From: Limibacillus sp.
Lineage (GTDB): Bacteria > Pseudomonadota > Alphaproteobacteria > Kiloniellales > CECT-8803
Assembly: GCA_037379885.1 (NCBI GenBank)
Contig: JARRJC010000025.1
Span: 1 to 32,092 of the forward strand
Length of the DNA stretch: 32,092 nt
Direction of reading: 5' to 3'
In this document: positions 8,172 to 17,286 of the stretch, in pieces
Position numbering within the stretch: the first letter of the stretch is position 1
Layout: each line of letters starts with the position of its first letter
Translations under genes and position numbers: made by a program
The notes under the pieces: generated by a model
The model's input: only the letters and a program-made list of their open reading frames with translations
The model's database searches: none
Told to the model about the DNA's origin: nothing

Positions 8172-9701
8172 GTGACAGCGGCAAGTATCCTGATCGCAGA
8201 TGACGACCGTGCCATCCGCACGGTTCTGACCCAGGCGCTGACCCGCGCCGGACACGACGTGCGCACCACGGGCAGCGGCAAGACCCTATGGCAGTGGGTG
8301 GACAGGGGGGACGGCGATCTCGTCATAACCGACGTGGTCATGCCCGACGCGAACGGTCTGGACATCATCCCGCGCATTCGCGAAGAACGGCCGGGCCTCA
8401 AGGTCATCGTCATGAGCGCCCAGAACACGCTGCTGACGGCGGTCAAGGCGACGGAGCGCGGGGCGTTCGAGTACCTGGCGAAACCCTTCGATCTGACCAA
8501 GCTCGTGGAAACGGTCCAACGGGCGCTGGAGTCCGGAGACGAGGGAGAGGAGACCAAGAACCCCGAGTCCGCCGAACTGCCCCAGGGCGACGGGGAGAAG
8601 CTGCCGCTGATCGGGCGCTCGCCCGCCATGCAGGAGATCTACCGGGTGCTGGCCCGGCTCATGGGCACCGACCTGACCGTCGTGATCTTCGGCGAATCCG
8701 GCACCGGGAAGGAGTTGGTCGCCCGTGCGCTCCACGACTACGGCAAGCGCAAGGAGGGGCCCTTCGTCGCCCTCAACATGGCGGCCATCCCGCGTGAGTT
8801 GATCGAAAGCGAACTCTTCGGGCATGAGAAGGGGGCCTTCACGGGCGCCTTGCAGCGCTCGGCGGGCCGCTTCGAGCAGGCCCGCGGCGGAACGCTCTTC
8901 CTGGACGAGATCGGCGACATGCCCTTGGAGGCCCAGACCCGGCTGCTGCGTGTCCTGCAGGAGGGTGAATACACCACGGTCGGCGGGCGCCAGGCGATCA
9001 AGGCGGACGTGCGGATCATCGCCGCCACCCACCGCGACCTGAGGCAGATGGTGAAGGCCGGCCAGTTCCGCGAAGACCTTTTCTACCGCCTGAACGTGGT
9101 GCCGATCCGGATTCCGCCCCTGCGCGAGCGCACCGAAGACATTCCCGAGCTGGCGCGGCACTTCTTCGCCCTTGGGCAGCGCGAGGGCCTGCCCGCGAAG
9201 TCCTTGGACGCGGACGCCATCGCCTACATCAAGAACTACTCCTGGCCGGGCAACGTCCGGGAGCTCGAGAACGTGATTCGGCGTCTGGGCGCGCTCTACA
9301 GTCAGGACGTGATCGACAGGGAGATCATGGAGCAGGAGCTCAACGAGCAGTCCCAAGGCTCGGAGCCCAGCGTTCCCCAGGATGAATCCCTGTCCCAGGC
9401 CGTTGAGCGTCATCTGAAGATCTACTTCCAGGCGCATGAAGGCGGTCTGCCGGCCTCGGGTCTCTATGACCGGGTGCTGCACGAAATCGAGCGTCCCTTG
9501 ATCGAGATCTGTCTGGGCGCGACCAAGGGCAACCAGATCCGCGCCGCTCAGCTCCTAGGCCTCAACAGGAACACCCTGCGCAAGAAGATCCGCGATTTGG
9601 ACATTCAGTTCGCACGCGGCGTAAAGTCGGGCGGCAAGCGCTACAAGTCCAACCTTGGGCGAGGCAGCACAGGCAGCAGCGGCGCGCGGCGCCGCAAGTA
9701 G
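8172..9701 (+). CDS. ntrC: Nitrogen regulation response regulator NtrC (GlnG), sigma-54 activator
   Basis: This 509-residue protein has three domains. The receiver (1-120) has acidic pocket D10-D12 and phospho-acceptor D54 in VITDVVMP. The AAA+ domain (about 140-380) has Walker A GESGTGKE and an intact GAFTGA loop at 221-226, which contacts sigma-54. The Fis-type helix-turn-helix is [20 protein letters not shown] near the C-terminus. The start is GTG with gaggag about nine bases upstream; the residue numbering (D54) supports it. A basic, Gly/Ser-rich tail of roughly 30 residues follows the DNA-binding helix, longer than in the enteric protein. It is paired with ntrB and followed almost directly by ntrY. 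Confidence 0.96.
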   Translation: MTAASILIADDDRAIRTVLTQALTRAGHDVRTTGSGKTLWQWVDRGDGDLVITDVVMPDANGLDIIPRIREERPGLKVIVMSAQNTLLTAVKATERGAFEYLAKPFDLTKLVETVQRALESGDEGEETKNPESAELPQGDGEKLPLIGRSPAMQEIYRVLARLMGTDLTVVIFGESGTGKELVARALHDYGKRKEGPFVALNMAAIPRELIESELFGHEKGAFTGALQRSAGRFEQARGGTLFLDEIGDMPLEAQTRLLRVLQEGEYTTVGGRQAIKADVRIIAATHRDLRQMVKAGQFREDLFYRLNVVPIRIPPLRERTEDIPELARHFFALGQREGLPAKSLDADAIAYIKNYSWPGNVRELENVIRRLGALYSQDVIDREIMEQELNEQSQGSEPSVPQDESLSQAVERHLKIYFQAHEGGLPASGLYDRVLHEIERPLIEICLGATKGNQIRAAQLLGLNRNTLRKKIRDLDIQFARGVKSGGKRYKSNLGRGSTGSSGARRRK

Positions 9702-11930
9702 GTGGCGATGTCCACGACCGAAAGTATTCCGGCAACAAGTCCAGGGGTGTTTCAGCGCTTCGCCGCCTGGGCGCGCCGCAACAGGCTTGAGCGCAAGCTG
9801 GTCGTGGTGTTGCTGGCCGCCTCGGTCGGCGGCGGTGTTCTGACATTCCTCGCCACGACGGGGAACGCGCCGGTCGAGTTCGACGACCGCGGGATCACGG
9901 CCTTGCTGCTGGCGGACATGGTCCTGCTCTTGAGCCTGATCGTGTTGATCGGGCGGCGGCTCGCCGTGGTGTGGATCGAGCGGCGGCGCGGGCTCGCAGG
10001 CGCGCGTCTGCATGCGCGGATGGTAGGGCTCTTTGGGCTGGTGGCGGCACTGCCCACCGTCGTGGTCGCAATCTTCTCGGCGGTGGTCTTCGAATACGGG
10101 CTTCGCGCTTGGTTCTCCGATCAGGTGTCCTCCGCGATCCGCAACTCGCTCCAGGTGGCCGAAGCCTATCTGGAGGAACACAGCCAGACCATTGCCGCCG
10201 ACGCCAGCGCCATGTCGCAGGACGTGAACCGAGGCGGCGCCACCCTGGTCTACAGCCCGCAACGCCTTCAGGGGTTCCTCGGACAGCAGTCCGCGGTCCG
10301 CAGCTTGAGCGATGCGGCCGTGATCGACAGCAACGGCAACGTCTACGGCCGCGTGGAGATGATCTTCGGGCCGGGGCTGGCCTTGCAGCCCAACATTCCC
10401 GCCAGCGTCATGGAGCGCGCGAGCAGCGGCGAGCTCATGGTCTATCCCAGTGAGAGCGAGGGACGGGTGCGGGCGGTGACCCGCCTGAACTCCTTCTCCG
10501 ATGCTTATCTGGTGATTGGCCGTTTGATCGACCCCAGGGTCATTGGGCACATCGATCAGACGAGAGGGGCCTATCAGCTCTACACGGAACTGGAGGGTGA
10601 GAGAACAGAGGTCCAGATCACCTTCGCTCTGGTGTTTCTCTTAATCGCGACGTTGCTTTTGATGTGTTCGATCTGGGTGGGGCTGGCCTTTGCGAACCGG
10701 CTCAGCGTCCCGGTCCGCAATCTCATCGTGGCGACGCAGATGGTGCGCGGCGGCGACCTCAGCGCCAGGGTGCGTGAAGGCGATCAATCGGGCGATGAAC
10801 TCGACACTCTCTCGAGGGCTTTCAACCGCATGACGGGGCAGCTGGAGAGCCAGCAGAAGGCTCTCTTGTCCGCCAACGTCGAATTGGATAGACGCCGCGG
10901 CTTCATCGAGGCCGTGCTGGCGGGCGCCACCGCCGGCGTCATCGGCCTCGACAAGACCGGCGCGATCACCATTACCAACCGCTTTGCCTGTGAGCTTCTG
11001 AAGTCGGAGCCGGACCAGCTTCAGGGCCAGCGGCTGGACGAGGTCCTGCCGCCGATATCGGGGCTGCTGCAGGAGGCGCGGCTTCGCCCGCGGCGTCCGG
11101 CGGAAGACGAGATGCAGATTACCGGCGCCCTCGGCGAGCCTCGCATCCTTCTGGTCCGCGCCATGGCCGAGATGCAGCCGGAAGAGGGCGCGCTACTGGG
11201 CTATGTCATCACCTTCGACGACATCACCCAGCTGGTCTCCGCGCAGCGCAAGGCCGCCTGGGCCGACGTCGCCCGGCGCATCGCCCATGAGATCAAGAAT
11301 CCGCTGACTCCGATCCAACTGGCGGCTGAGCGGCTTAAAAGGCGCTATCTCAAGGAGATAGAGAGCGATCCTCAGACGTTTGAGGTTTGCATCGACACCA
11401 TCCGACGCCATGTCGCGGAGATCGGCGAGATGGTCAGCGAGTTCTCAAACTTCGCCCGGATGCCCCAACCGGTTTTTGCGAGCGAAGACCTGACCGCCCT
11501 CATCGAAGAGGCGCTGTTCCTGGAGAGGGAAGCCAACCCGGGCATTGAGTTCGAGAAGGACGTGCCCGCCGAGCCGGTGAATCTGGTTTGCGACCGCAAA
11601 CAGGTGGGCCGCGTGCTGTCCAACGTCCTGCAGAACGCCGCAGATGCGATCAAGGGACGCGAAGAGGAGGACCCGGCCCCAGGGCGAATCGGCATTGCCC
11701 TCAAAGTGGGAGAGGAGCAGATCGAGGTCATCGTCACCGATAACGGCAAGGGCTTGCCGCAGCATGAAAAACACCGGCTGACCGAGCCTTATGTCACCAC
11801 GCGGGAGAAAGGCACTGGGCTCGGTCTGGCGATAGTGAAGAAAATCATGGAAGATCATAAGGGGACCATCAGTCTGGAGGACAATCCCGAAGGCGGCGCG
11901 ATCGTTCGCTTGCTCTTCCGCGCCGTTTGA
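9702..11930 (+). CDS. ntrY: Membrane sensor histidine kinase NtrY
   Basis: This 742-residue kinase is the partner of NtrX, which links nitrogen status, redox and envelope responses in alphaproteobacteria. Three hydrophobic segments lie in the first 140 residues (KLVVVLLAASVGGG, LLLADMVLLLSLIVLIG, VVAIFSAVVFEYGL). A periplasmic region of about 160 residues follows, then a fourth segment (ALVFLLIATLLLMCSIWVGL). HAMP (ANRLSVPVRNLIVATQMVRG), PAS, H-box ([21 protein letters not shown]529) and ATPase domains (NVLQNAADAI, DNGKGLP, TREKGTGLGLAIVKK) come next. The start is ambiguous between GTG 9702, which abuts the ntrC stop, and ATG 9708; neither has a clear ribosome site, so coupling to ntrC is likely. 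Confidence 0.95.
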   Translation: MAMSTTESIPATSPGVFQRFAAWARRNRLERKLVVVLLAASVGGGVLTFLATTGNAPVEFDDRGITALLLADMVLLLSLIVLIGRRLAVVWIERRRGLAGARLHARMVGLFGLVAALPTVVVAIFSAVVFEYGLRAWFSDQVSSAIRNSLQVAEAYLEEHSQTIAADASAMSQDVNRGGATLVYSPQRLQGFLGQQSAVRSLSDAAVIDSNGNVYGRVEMIFGPGLALQPNIPASVMERASSGELMVYPSESEGRVRAVTRLNSFSDAYLVIGRLIDPRVIGHIDQTRGAYQLYTELEGERTEVQITFALVFLLIATLLLMCSIWVGLAFANRLSVPVRNLIVATQMVRGGDLSARVREGDQSGDELDTLSRAFNRMTGQLESQQKALLSANVELDRRRGFIEAVLAGATAGVIGLDKTGAITITNRFACELLKSEPDQLQGQRLDEVLPPISGLLQEARLRPRRPAEDEMQITGALGEPRILLVRAMAEMQPEEGALLGYVITFDDITQLVSAQRKAAWADVARRIAHEIKNPLTPIQLAAERLKRRYLKEIESDPQTFEVCIDTIRRHVAEIGEMVSEFSNFARMPQPVFASEDLTALIEEALFLEREANPGIEFEKDVPAEPVNLVCDRKQVGRVLSNVLQNAADAIKGREEEDPAPGRIGIALKVGEEQIEVIVTDNGKGLPQHEKHRLTEPYVTTREKGTGLGLAIVKKIMEDHKGTISLEDNPEGGAIVRLLFRAV

Positions 11931-11994
11931 CGGAGCGTTCTCTTCCGCCCCACGACAGCAGCACAACAAGACCTGGATAAGAGACCACCAAGGC

Positions 11995-13383
11995 ATGGCC
12001 ACCGAAATCCTCATAGTCGACGACGAAGCAGACATCCGCATGCTGATCTCGGGCTTGCTTCAGGACGAGGGCTTCACGACTCGCGAAGCCGGTGACAGCC
12101 ATATGGCGCTTCAGGAGATACAGGCACGGCGTCCCGGCCTCGTGATCCTAGACATCTGGCTCCAGAACTCCGAACTGGACGGGCTGGAGATACTGGAGCG
12201 GATCGGCAAGATCGACGCCGACCTGCCGGTGGTCATGATCAGCGGCCACGGCAACATCGAAACGGCGGTCAAGGCGATCAAGGTCGGCGCTTATGACTTC
12301 ATCGAAAAGCCCTTCGACAGCGACCGCATGCTGTTGGTGATCAACCGGGCGCTGGAGGCGGCGAGGCTGCGCCGCGAGAATGCTGAGCTTCGCCTCAGGG
12401 CGGGGCCGGAAGAAGAGCTGATCGGCAAGGCGTCGGCGATCCAGACGCTGCGTCAGACCATCGGCAAGGTGGCGCCGACGGGCAGCCGCGTGTTGGTGAC
12501 CGGTCCGGCGGGGGCGGGCAAGGAAGTGGTGGCCCGTTGCCTTCACGCCCAATCGAAGCGCGCGGATCAGCCCTTCATCGTCATCAACTGCGCCTCCATG
12601 CATCCCGAACGCCTGGAGCAGGAGCTTTTCGGCGTGGAGGGGGATGGGGACGCAGAAGGCGTTACACGGGTTGGAACGCTGGAACGCGCCCATGGCGGCA
12701 CCCTGTTGCTCGACGAGGTGGCGGACATGCCGCTGGAAACCCAGGGCAAGATCGTCCGGGTGCTGCAGGACCAGACCTTCCAGCGCCTGGGCGGGGATCA
12801 GCGCGTGGAGGTCGATGTCAGGATCATCGCCGCCACCAACCGGGACCTTTCCCAGCTGATCAGCGAGGGGCGGTTTCGAGAGGACCTTTTCTATCGCCTC
12901 AACGTCGTGCCGCTCGAAGTGCCGGCGCTGCGGGCCCGCCGCGAGGATATCCCCTTCCTGGCCCAGCACTTCATGTCCAAGGCCGCCGAAGCGGCGGGCG
13001 TTGGAGAACGGCATTTCTCGGAGGACGCCCTGGCGGCTTTGCAGTCCTACGATTGGCCGGGCAATGTCCGCCAACTGCGCAACGTGGTCGAATGGATGTT
13101 GATCGTCGGCGGTGGCGGCAACCAGGCGATCTCCGCTGAGATGCTTCCCGCCGAGATCGGGTCGGACACACCGGAGATCCTCAAGAGCGAGGGGGCCGCC
13201 GCCTTGATGGCGCTGCCTCTGCGCGAGGCCCGGGAGATGTTCGAACGGCAGTACCTGGAAGCGCAGGTGATACGCTTTGGCGGAAACATTTCGCGCACGG
13301 CGACCTTCGTGGGTATGGAGCGCTCCGCCTTGCACCGGAAGCTTCGCAGTCTTGGCATCACTTCCTCGGCGGATCGCCACTAA
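11995..13383 (+). CDS. ntrX: Response regulator NtrX, AAA+ without a GAFTGA loop
   Basis: This 462-residue regulator is the partner of NtrY. The receiver has D9/D10 and phospho-acceptor D53 in VILDIWLQ. The AAA+ domain has Walker A VTGPAGAGKE and Walker B TLLLDEVADM. The Fis-type HTH is GNISRTATFVGMERSALHRK. Where sigma-54 activators carry GAFTGA, this protein reads ELFGVEGDGDAEGVTRVGTL, so the sigma-54-contacting loop is missing. That is known for several alphaproteobacterial NtrX proteins and suggests action as a conventional activator/repressor. The ATG has a caagg site. It lies 64 bases after ntrY and 27 before trkA. Confidence 0.95.
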   Translation: MATEILIVDDEADIRMLISGLLQDEGFTTREAGDSHMALQEIQARRPGLVILDIWLQNSELDGLEILERIGKIDADLPVVMISGHGNIETAVKAIKVGAYDFIEKPFDSDRMLLVINRALEAARLRRENAELRLRAGPEEELIGKASAIQTLRQTIGKVAPTGSRVLVTGPAGAGKEVVARCLHAQSKRADQPFIVINCASMHPERLEQELFGVEGDGDAEGVTRVGTLERAHGGTLLLDEVADMPLETQGKIVRVLQDQTFQRLGGDQRVEVDVRIIAATNRDLSQLISEGRFREDLFYRLNVVPLEVPALRARREDIPFLAQHFMSKAAEAAGVGERHFSEDALAALQSYDWPGNVRQLRNVVEWMLIVGGGGNQAISAEMLPAEIGSDTPEILKSEGAAALMALPLREAREMFERQYLEAQVIRFGGNISRTATFVGMERSALHRKLRSLGITSSADRH

Positions 13384-13410
13384 GGCGCGCGCCAAAAAGG
13401 ACAGGTCAGC

Positions 13411-14787
13411 ATGAAGGTCATCATCTGCGGGGCGGGCCAGGTTGGATTCAACATCGCCCGTTATCTCTCCGGAGAGGGAGCCGACATCACGGTCGTCGAC
13501 CGCAATCCGGAGCTGGTGCAGAAGATCAGCGACAGCCTCGACGTAAAGGGCCTGGTGGGCTTTGCTTCCTATCCCGAGGTGCTGGAAAAGGCGGGCGCGC
13601 GGGATGCGGACATGGTGATCGCCGTCACCTATGCCGACGAAGTGAACATGGTGGCCTGCCAGATCAGCCATTCCATCTTCGGCGTGCCGACCAAGATCGC
13701 TCGGGTGAGAAACCAGAGCTACCTCGACCCGCTGTGGTCCGATCTCTTCTCCAGCGACCACATGCCGATCGATCACATCATTTCCCCGGAGCTGGAGGTG
13801 GCCAAGGCGATCGAACGCCGCCTACAGGTCCCAGGGGCCTTTGACACCATTGCGCTGGCCGATGGCCGCGTGACGCTCATCGGCGTGCGCTGCACGACGG
13901 AGACGCCGATCCTCAGCACGCCGTTGCGTCAGTTGACCGATCTCTTCCCCGACCTGCACATCGTCATCGTCGGAATCCAGAGGGACGGGAAGGGCTTCGT
14001 TCCCTCGCCCGAGGATGAGCTGCAGGTGGGCGACGATGTCTATTTCATCGCGGATAGCCGCCATCTGCTGCGCGCCATGGCCTCCTTCGGGCATGAAGGG
14101 CAGGCGGCGCGCCGGGTGATCGTCGTGGGCGGCGGCAATATTGGGCTGAACCTCGCCAAGACCGTGGAGGAGAAGCACCCGCATGTGAACCTGAAACTGA
14201 TCGAGGTGGACAAGAAGCGCGCGGAGGCCGTTGCCCAGGAGCTTGTGAAGACCGTCGTCATCCATGGCGATGCGCTGGATACCGACATCCTGGAGGAAGC
14301 GAACGTCCGCACGGCCGAGACCATGATCGCGGTCTCCAACGACGACGAGGTCAATATTCTTTGTTCTCTTCTGGCCAAGCAGCAGGGCTGCGAACGCGCG
14401 GTCACGTTGGTCAACAAGACCTCTTACGGGCCCCTGGTGGGCTCGCTCGGCATCGACGCGGTTGTCAGCCCGCGGGCCATCACGGTTTCGACCATCCTCC
14501 AGTACGTCCGTCGCGGCAAGATCCGCTCGGTCCACAGTCTGGCCGATGGCTTCGGAGAGGTGATCGAGGCGGAAGCCTTGGAGACCTCGGGCCTCGTCGG
14601 CCAGCCGCTGCGCGACGCAAAGTTGCCTGATGGGGTGCTTTTCGGCGCCATCGTGCGGGAGCGGGAGGTGATCATCCCGCGCGGGGACACGGTGGTGCGG
14701 GCAAAGGACAGGGTGGTGCTCTTCGCGCGCGCGAATGCGGTTAAGAAAGTAGAAAAGCTTTTCTCTGTAAGGCTCGAATTTTTCTAA
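13411..14787 (+). CDS. trkA: Trk potassium uptake regulator TrkA
   Basis: This 458-residue cytoplasmic NAD(H)-binding subunit gates Trk/Ktr-type K+ channels. It has two tandem RCK modules. The first Rossmann motif is IICGAGQVGFNIARYLS at residues 4-20 with VVDRNPE. The second is VVGGGNIGLNLAKTVEE near residue 235, followed by LIEVDKKRAE. Each is followed by a TrkA_C domain, with DRVVLFARANAVKKVEKLF at the end of the second. Length matches E. coli TrkA (458). The ribosome site is aaaggacagg. The ntrX-trkA-hfq-hflX order is conserved in alphaproteobacteria. No trkH/ktrB channel gene is in the window. Confidence 0.96.
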   Translation: MKVIICGAGQVGFNIARYLSGEGADITVVDRNPELVQKISDSLDVKGLVGFASYPEVLEKAGARDADMVIAVTYADEVNMVACQISHSIFGVPTKIARVRNQSYLDPLWSDLFSSDHMPIDHIISPELEVAKAIERRLQVPGAFDTIALADGRVTLIGVRCTTETPILSTPLRQLTDLFPDLHIVIVGIQRDGKGFVPSPEDELQVGDDVYFIADSRHLLRAMASFGHEGQAARRVIVVGGGNIGLNLAKTVEEKHPHVNLKLIEVDKKRAEAVAQELVKTVVIHGDALDTDILEEANVRTAETMIAVSNDDEVNILCSLLAKQQGCERAVTLVNKTSYGPLVGSLGIDAVVSPRAITVSTILQYVRRGKIRSVHSLADGFGEVIEAEALETSGLVGQPLRDAKLPDGVLFGAIVREREVIIPRGDTVVRAKDRVVLFARANAVKKVEKLFSVRLEFF

Positions 14788-14792
14788 TAAAT

Positions 14793-15470
14793 ATGACCTC
14801 CTCAAAATCCCTCACACCACCGCGCGCTTTGATCTTCGATTGGGACAACACCCTGATCGACACCTGGAGCCTGATCCATAAGGCCTTGGAGGACACCTTC
14901 ACGCACTATGACTTGCCTGCCTGGTCCCTGGAGGAGACGCGCCAGCGTGTGCGCCAGTCCGCGCGGGAGACCTTTCCAACGCTGTTCGGGGACAGGGCCA
15001 ACGAGGCTATCCGGCTCTATTCGGAGCGCTACCGCCACTGGTCGGCGCAGGAGCTGACGCCGCTCAGCAACGCCGAGAGCCTTTTGTCGCTCTGGTCCGC
15101 GCGTGGCCGGGGGCCTTTGAGTGTCGTCTCCAATAAACAGGGGGTCATCCTTCGTGACGAAGCCGCGCGCCTTGGTTGGGACGGCTACTTCCATCGCTTG
15201 ATCGGCGCCACCGATGCGCCAGCCGACAAGCCCGATGTCGCGCCGGTCATCATGGCGCTGGAGGGAAGCGGGATAGCGCCGGGTCCCGACGTATGGTTCA
15301 TCGGCGATACCGATATCGACATGATCTGCGCCAACAATGCCGGTTGTACGGCAGTTTTCCTCGGCCCGGAGAGTGTAGCCGCAGAGATGAACGCCGATGT
15401 TTCGCTGAATTTGCGCGATTTAGCCGGTTTGGGGGCTGTAATTGACGCTCACGGCTTCCTAAATCCATGA
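14793..15470 (+). CDS. HAD-family phosphatase (phosphoglycolate phosphatase-like)
   Basis: This 225-residue HAD hydrolase has all the catalytic motifs. Motif I is IFDWDNTLID, with nucleophile D16 and acid D18. Motif II is LSVVSNKQG. The conserved lysine is in ADKPDVAPV, and motif IV is VWFIGDTDIDM. A helical cap lies between residues 25 and 95. The pattern is near Gph/PGP-type enzymes, but the substrate cannot be read from sequence. The ATG lies 5 bases after the trkA stop with no visible ribosome site, so it is coupled to trkA. Genes of this type between trkA and hfq are common in this group. Confidence 0.85.
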   Translation: MTSSKSLTPPRALIFDWDNTLIDTWSLIHKALEDTFTHYDLPAWSLEETRQRVRQSARETFPTLFGDRANEAIRLYSERYRHWSAQELTPLSNAESLLSLWSARGRGPLSVVSNKQGVILRDEAARLGWDGYFHRLIGATDAPADKPDVAPVIMALEGSGIAPGPDVWFIGDTDIDMICANNAGCTAVFLGPESVAAEMNADVSLNLRDLAGLGAVIDAHGFLNP

Positions 15471-15535
15471 GGGTCGTGCTACGACTCGCCTACTTGGACG
15501 CGTGAATTCTCAAGGGAGAGGGGGAGCGTGGCCTA

Positions 15536-15563
15536 TTGAACAGGGGAATGCGTAAAGTAAAAG
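15536..15563 (+). promoter_or_regulatory. Candidate hfq promoter
   Basis: The 136-bp gap before hfq contains TTGAAC at 15536-15541 and TAAAAG at 15558-15563, 16 bases apart, about 45 bases before the hfq start. A perfect ribosome site AAGGAGG follows at 15589-15595. The -10 match is only moderate. An upstream CCCCTTACACCTC stretch (15565-15577) could pair partly with the GGAGGGG of the ribosome site, a possible route to autoregulation, but this is inference. Confidence 0.35.
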
Positions 15564-15606
15564 ACCCCTTACACCTCGATTTAATAAGAAGGAGGGGCGG
15601 AAGATC

Positions 15607-15858
15607 ATGGCCGCTGAGAAATCCCAAAACGTGCAGGATGTCTTTCTCAACAACATCCGGAAAAACAAAGTTCCCGTGACCATCTTCCTCGTGAACGGCG
15701 TGAAGCTTCAGGGCATCGTTACCTGGTTTGACAACTTTTCAGTCCTGCTGCGGCGCGATGCGCATTCGCAGTTGGTCTATAAGCATGCGATCTCCACCGT
15801 CATGCCCTCGACACCGATCCAGCTGTTCGAGGGCGGCAAGGACGGGGAGGAGGAGTAA
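15607..15858 (+). CDS. hfq: RNA chaperone Hfq
   Basis: This 83-residue Sm-like protein forms hexamers that pair small RNAs with mRNAs. Sm1 covers about residues 8-45, including proximal-face Q10, V29-N30-G31 and F41-D42-N43. Sm2 contains the hallmark Y58-K-H-A-I-S-T64. The short acidic tail GGKDGEEE is typical of alphaproteobacterial Hfq. The ribosome site AAGGAGG is perfect. The 3' end of the gene, GGGGAGGAGGAG, doubles as the ribosome site for hflX, whose start lies just two bases past the hfq stop. Confidence 0.98.
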   Translation: MAAEKSQNVQDVFLNNIRKNKVPVTIFLVNGVKLQGIVTWFDNFSVLLRRDAHSQLVYKHAISTVMPSTPIQLFEGGKDGEEE

Positions 15859-15860
15859 AC

Positions 15861-17195
15861 CTGTCCGATAAAGCGCAATCTGCACCTTCGGGTGGGGGGC
15901 CCGGTTCCCGCGTAAGCGCCAGGAGCCGGGCTCTCGTCGTTTACCCGGCCCTCAAAGGTCCGGCGCAGGACGCGCGCGATCCGGACCGGCGCCTTGAAGA
16001 GGCGGTCGGTCTGGCCCATGCGATCGATCTGGATATCGTCCACAGCGAATGGTTTGCGCTGAACCGCCCGGTGCCGGCGACCCTGCTCGGCGGTGGCGCC
16101 GTGGAGCGGCTGGGCGGGATCATCGAGGCGGAGGGGGTCGAGGTGGTCTTCGTCGACGGCCAGTTGACCCCGGTTCAGCAGCGCAACCTGGAGCGCGCCT
16201 GGAACTGCAAGGCCATCGACCGCACGGGCCTGATCCTGGAGATCTTCGGCGAACGGGCGCGGACGAAAGAAGGCCAGCTTCAGGTGGAACTGGCGGCCTT
16301 GAGTTATGCGCGCTCGCGCCTCGTGCGCTCCTGGACTCACTTGGAGCGCCAGCGCGGCGGTCTCGGCTTCGTCGGGGGTCCGGGTGAAAGCCAGCTCGAA
16401 ATCGACCGCCGCTTGATCACCGAGCGCATCACCAAGCTGAAGCGCCAGTTGGCGCAGGTCACACGGACCCGGTCCTTGCATCGAAAGGCGCGCAAGCGCG
16501 TGCCCTACCCCGTGGTGGCGCTGGTGGGCTACACCAACGCGGGCAAATCGACCCTGTTCAACCGGCTGACGACGTCGGAGGTTTTCGCCAAGGACCTTCT
16601 TTTCGCCACGCTGGACCCGACCTTGCGCCAGCTCAGGCTGCCCTCGGGACGAAACATCATCCTGTCCGACACCGTGGGCTTCATATCCGACCTGCCCACC
16701 GACCTGGTGGCCGCGTTCCGCGCCACGCTGGAGGAGGTGATCGAGGCCGATCTGGTGCTGCATGTGCGCGATGTCGCCGATCCGGACAGCGAGCTGCAGA
16801 AGCGCGAAGTGATCCGGGTCCTTAAGGATCTGGGGCTGGAACCGCGTCTGGAAGAGGGCGTGGTGGAGGTCCTGAACAAAGTGGACCTGCTGCCCCAGAA
16901 TGACGCCAACTTCCTGCAGAACCAGGCGGACCGCGATGCCCGTTCCGTTGCTTGTTCGGCCTTGACGGGGCAGGGGACGGAAGAACTGCTCCAGGTCATC
17001 GACGCCCAGCTTTCCAAGGACAGCGAAGTGGTCCAGCTCGACGTCGATCTCAGCAATGGGGAGGCCCTCGCCTGGCTCTACAGGCGTGGCGAGGTGGTGA
17101 CGCGCGAGGACGAGGCGCTCACGGCGCATCTCAAGGTTCGCCTCAAGCCCGATGACATCGCGCGATTCGAACAGCGCTTCGGCTCCGGCGCTTAA
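15861..17195 (+). CDS. hflX: Ribosome-associated GTPase HflX (apparent CTG start)
   Basis: This 444-residue GTPase splits stalled ribosomes, notably in heat stress. The conserved N-terminal domain starts well before the first GTG (16071): RALVVYPALKG, then DPDRRLEEAVGLAHAIDLDI, then EWFALNRP. That frame is open back to 15783 but holds no ATG, GTG or TTG. CTG at 15861 (LSDKAQ) sits about six bases after the GGAGGAGGAG in the end of hfq and is the best start. The glycine-rich segment GGLGFVGGPGESQLEIDRR precedes the G domain: G1 GYTNAGKS (223-230), G3 DTVG (270-273), G4 NKVD (339-342), G5 CSALTGQG. Length is normal from CTG; from GTG 16071 about 70 conserved residues would be lost. Confidence 0.93.
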   Translation: MSDKAQSAPSGGGPGSRVSARSRALVVYPALKGPAQDARDPDRRLEEAVGLAHAIDLDIVHSEWFALNRPVPATLLGGGAVERLGGIIEAEGVEVVFVDGQLTPVQQRNLERAWNCKAIDRTGLILEIFGERARTKEGQLQVELAALSYARSRLVRSWTHLERQRGGLGFVGGPGESQLEIDRRLITERITKLKRQLAQVTRTRSLHRKARKRVPYPVVALVGYTNAGKSTLFNRLTTSEVFAKDLLFATLDPTLRQLRLPSGRNIILSDTVGFISDLPTDLVAAFRATLEEVIEADLVLHVRDVADPDSELQKREVIRVLKDLGLEPRLEEGVVEVLNKVDLLPQNDANFLQNQADRDARSVACSALTGQGTEELLQVIDAQLSKDSEVVQLDVDLSNGEALAWLYRRGEVVTREDEALTAHLKVRLKPDDIARFEQRFGSGA

Positions 17196-17254
17196 CAGCT
17201 GTCCGGTGTTGACGAGACTTTCCAAAATTATTTTGCGCCCTGACTTCTGATGCG

Positions 17255-17283
17255 TTGACAGTCGTCGAGGGCATCGCTACATA
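17255..17283 (+). promoter_or_regulatory. groESL promoter
   Basis: TTGACA at 17255-17260 is a perfect -35 hexamer. After 17 bases, TACATA at 17278-17283 is a plausible -10. Transcription would start inside the CIRCE element directly downstream, the usual arrangement for HrcA-repressed groESL promoters. A separate RpoH promoter cannot be told apart from this one by eye. Confidence 0.65.
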
Positions 17284-17286
17284 CCG

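Noticed and set aside
12148-13776. 542-codon minus-strand open frame
   Set aside because: It lies antisense to ntrX and trkA and mirrors their codon bias; no domain is seen.
15777-17225. 482-codon minus-strand open frame
   Set aside because: It is antisense to hflX, whose GTPase motifs are unmistakable.
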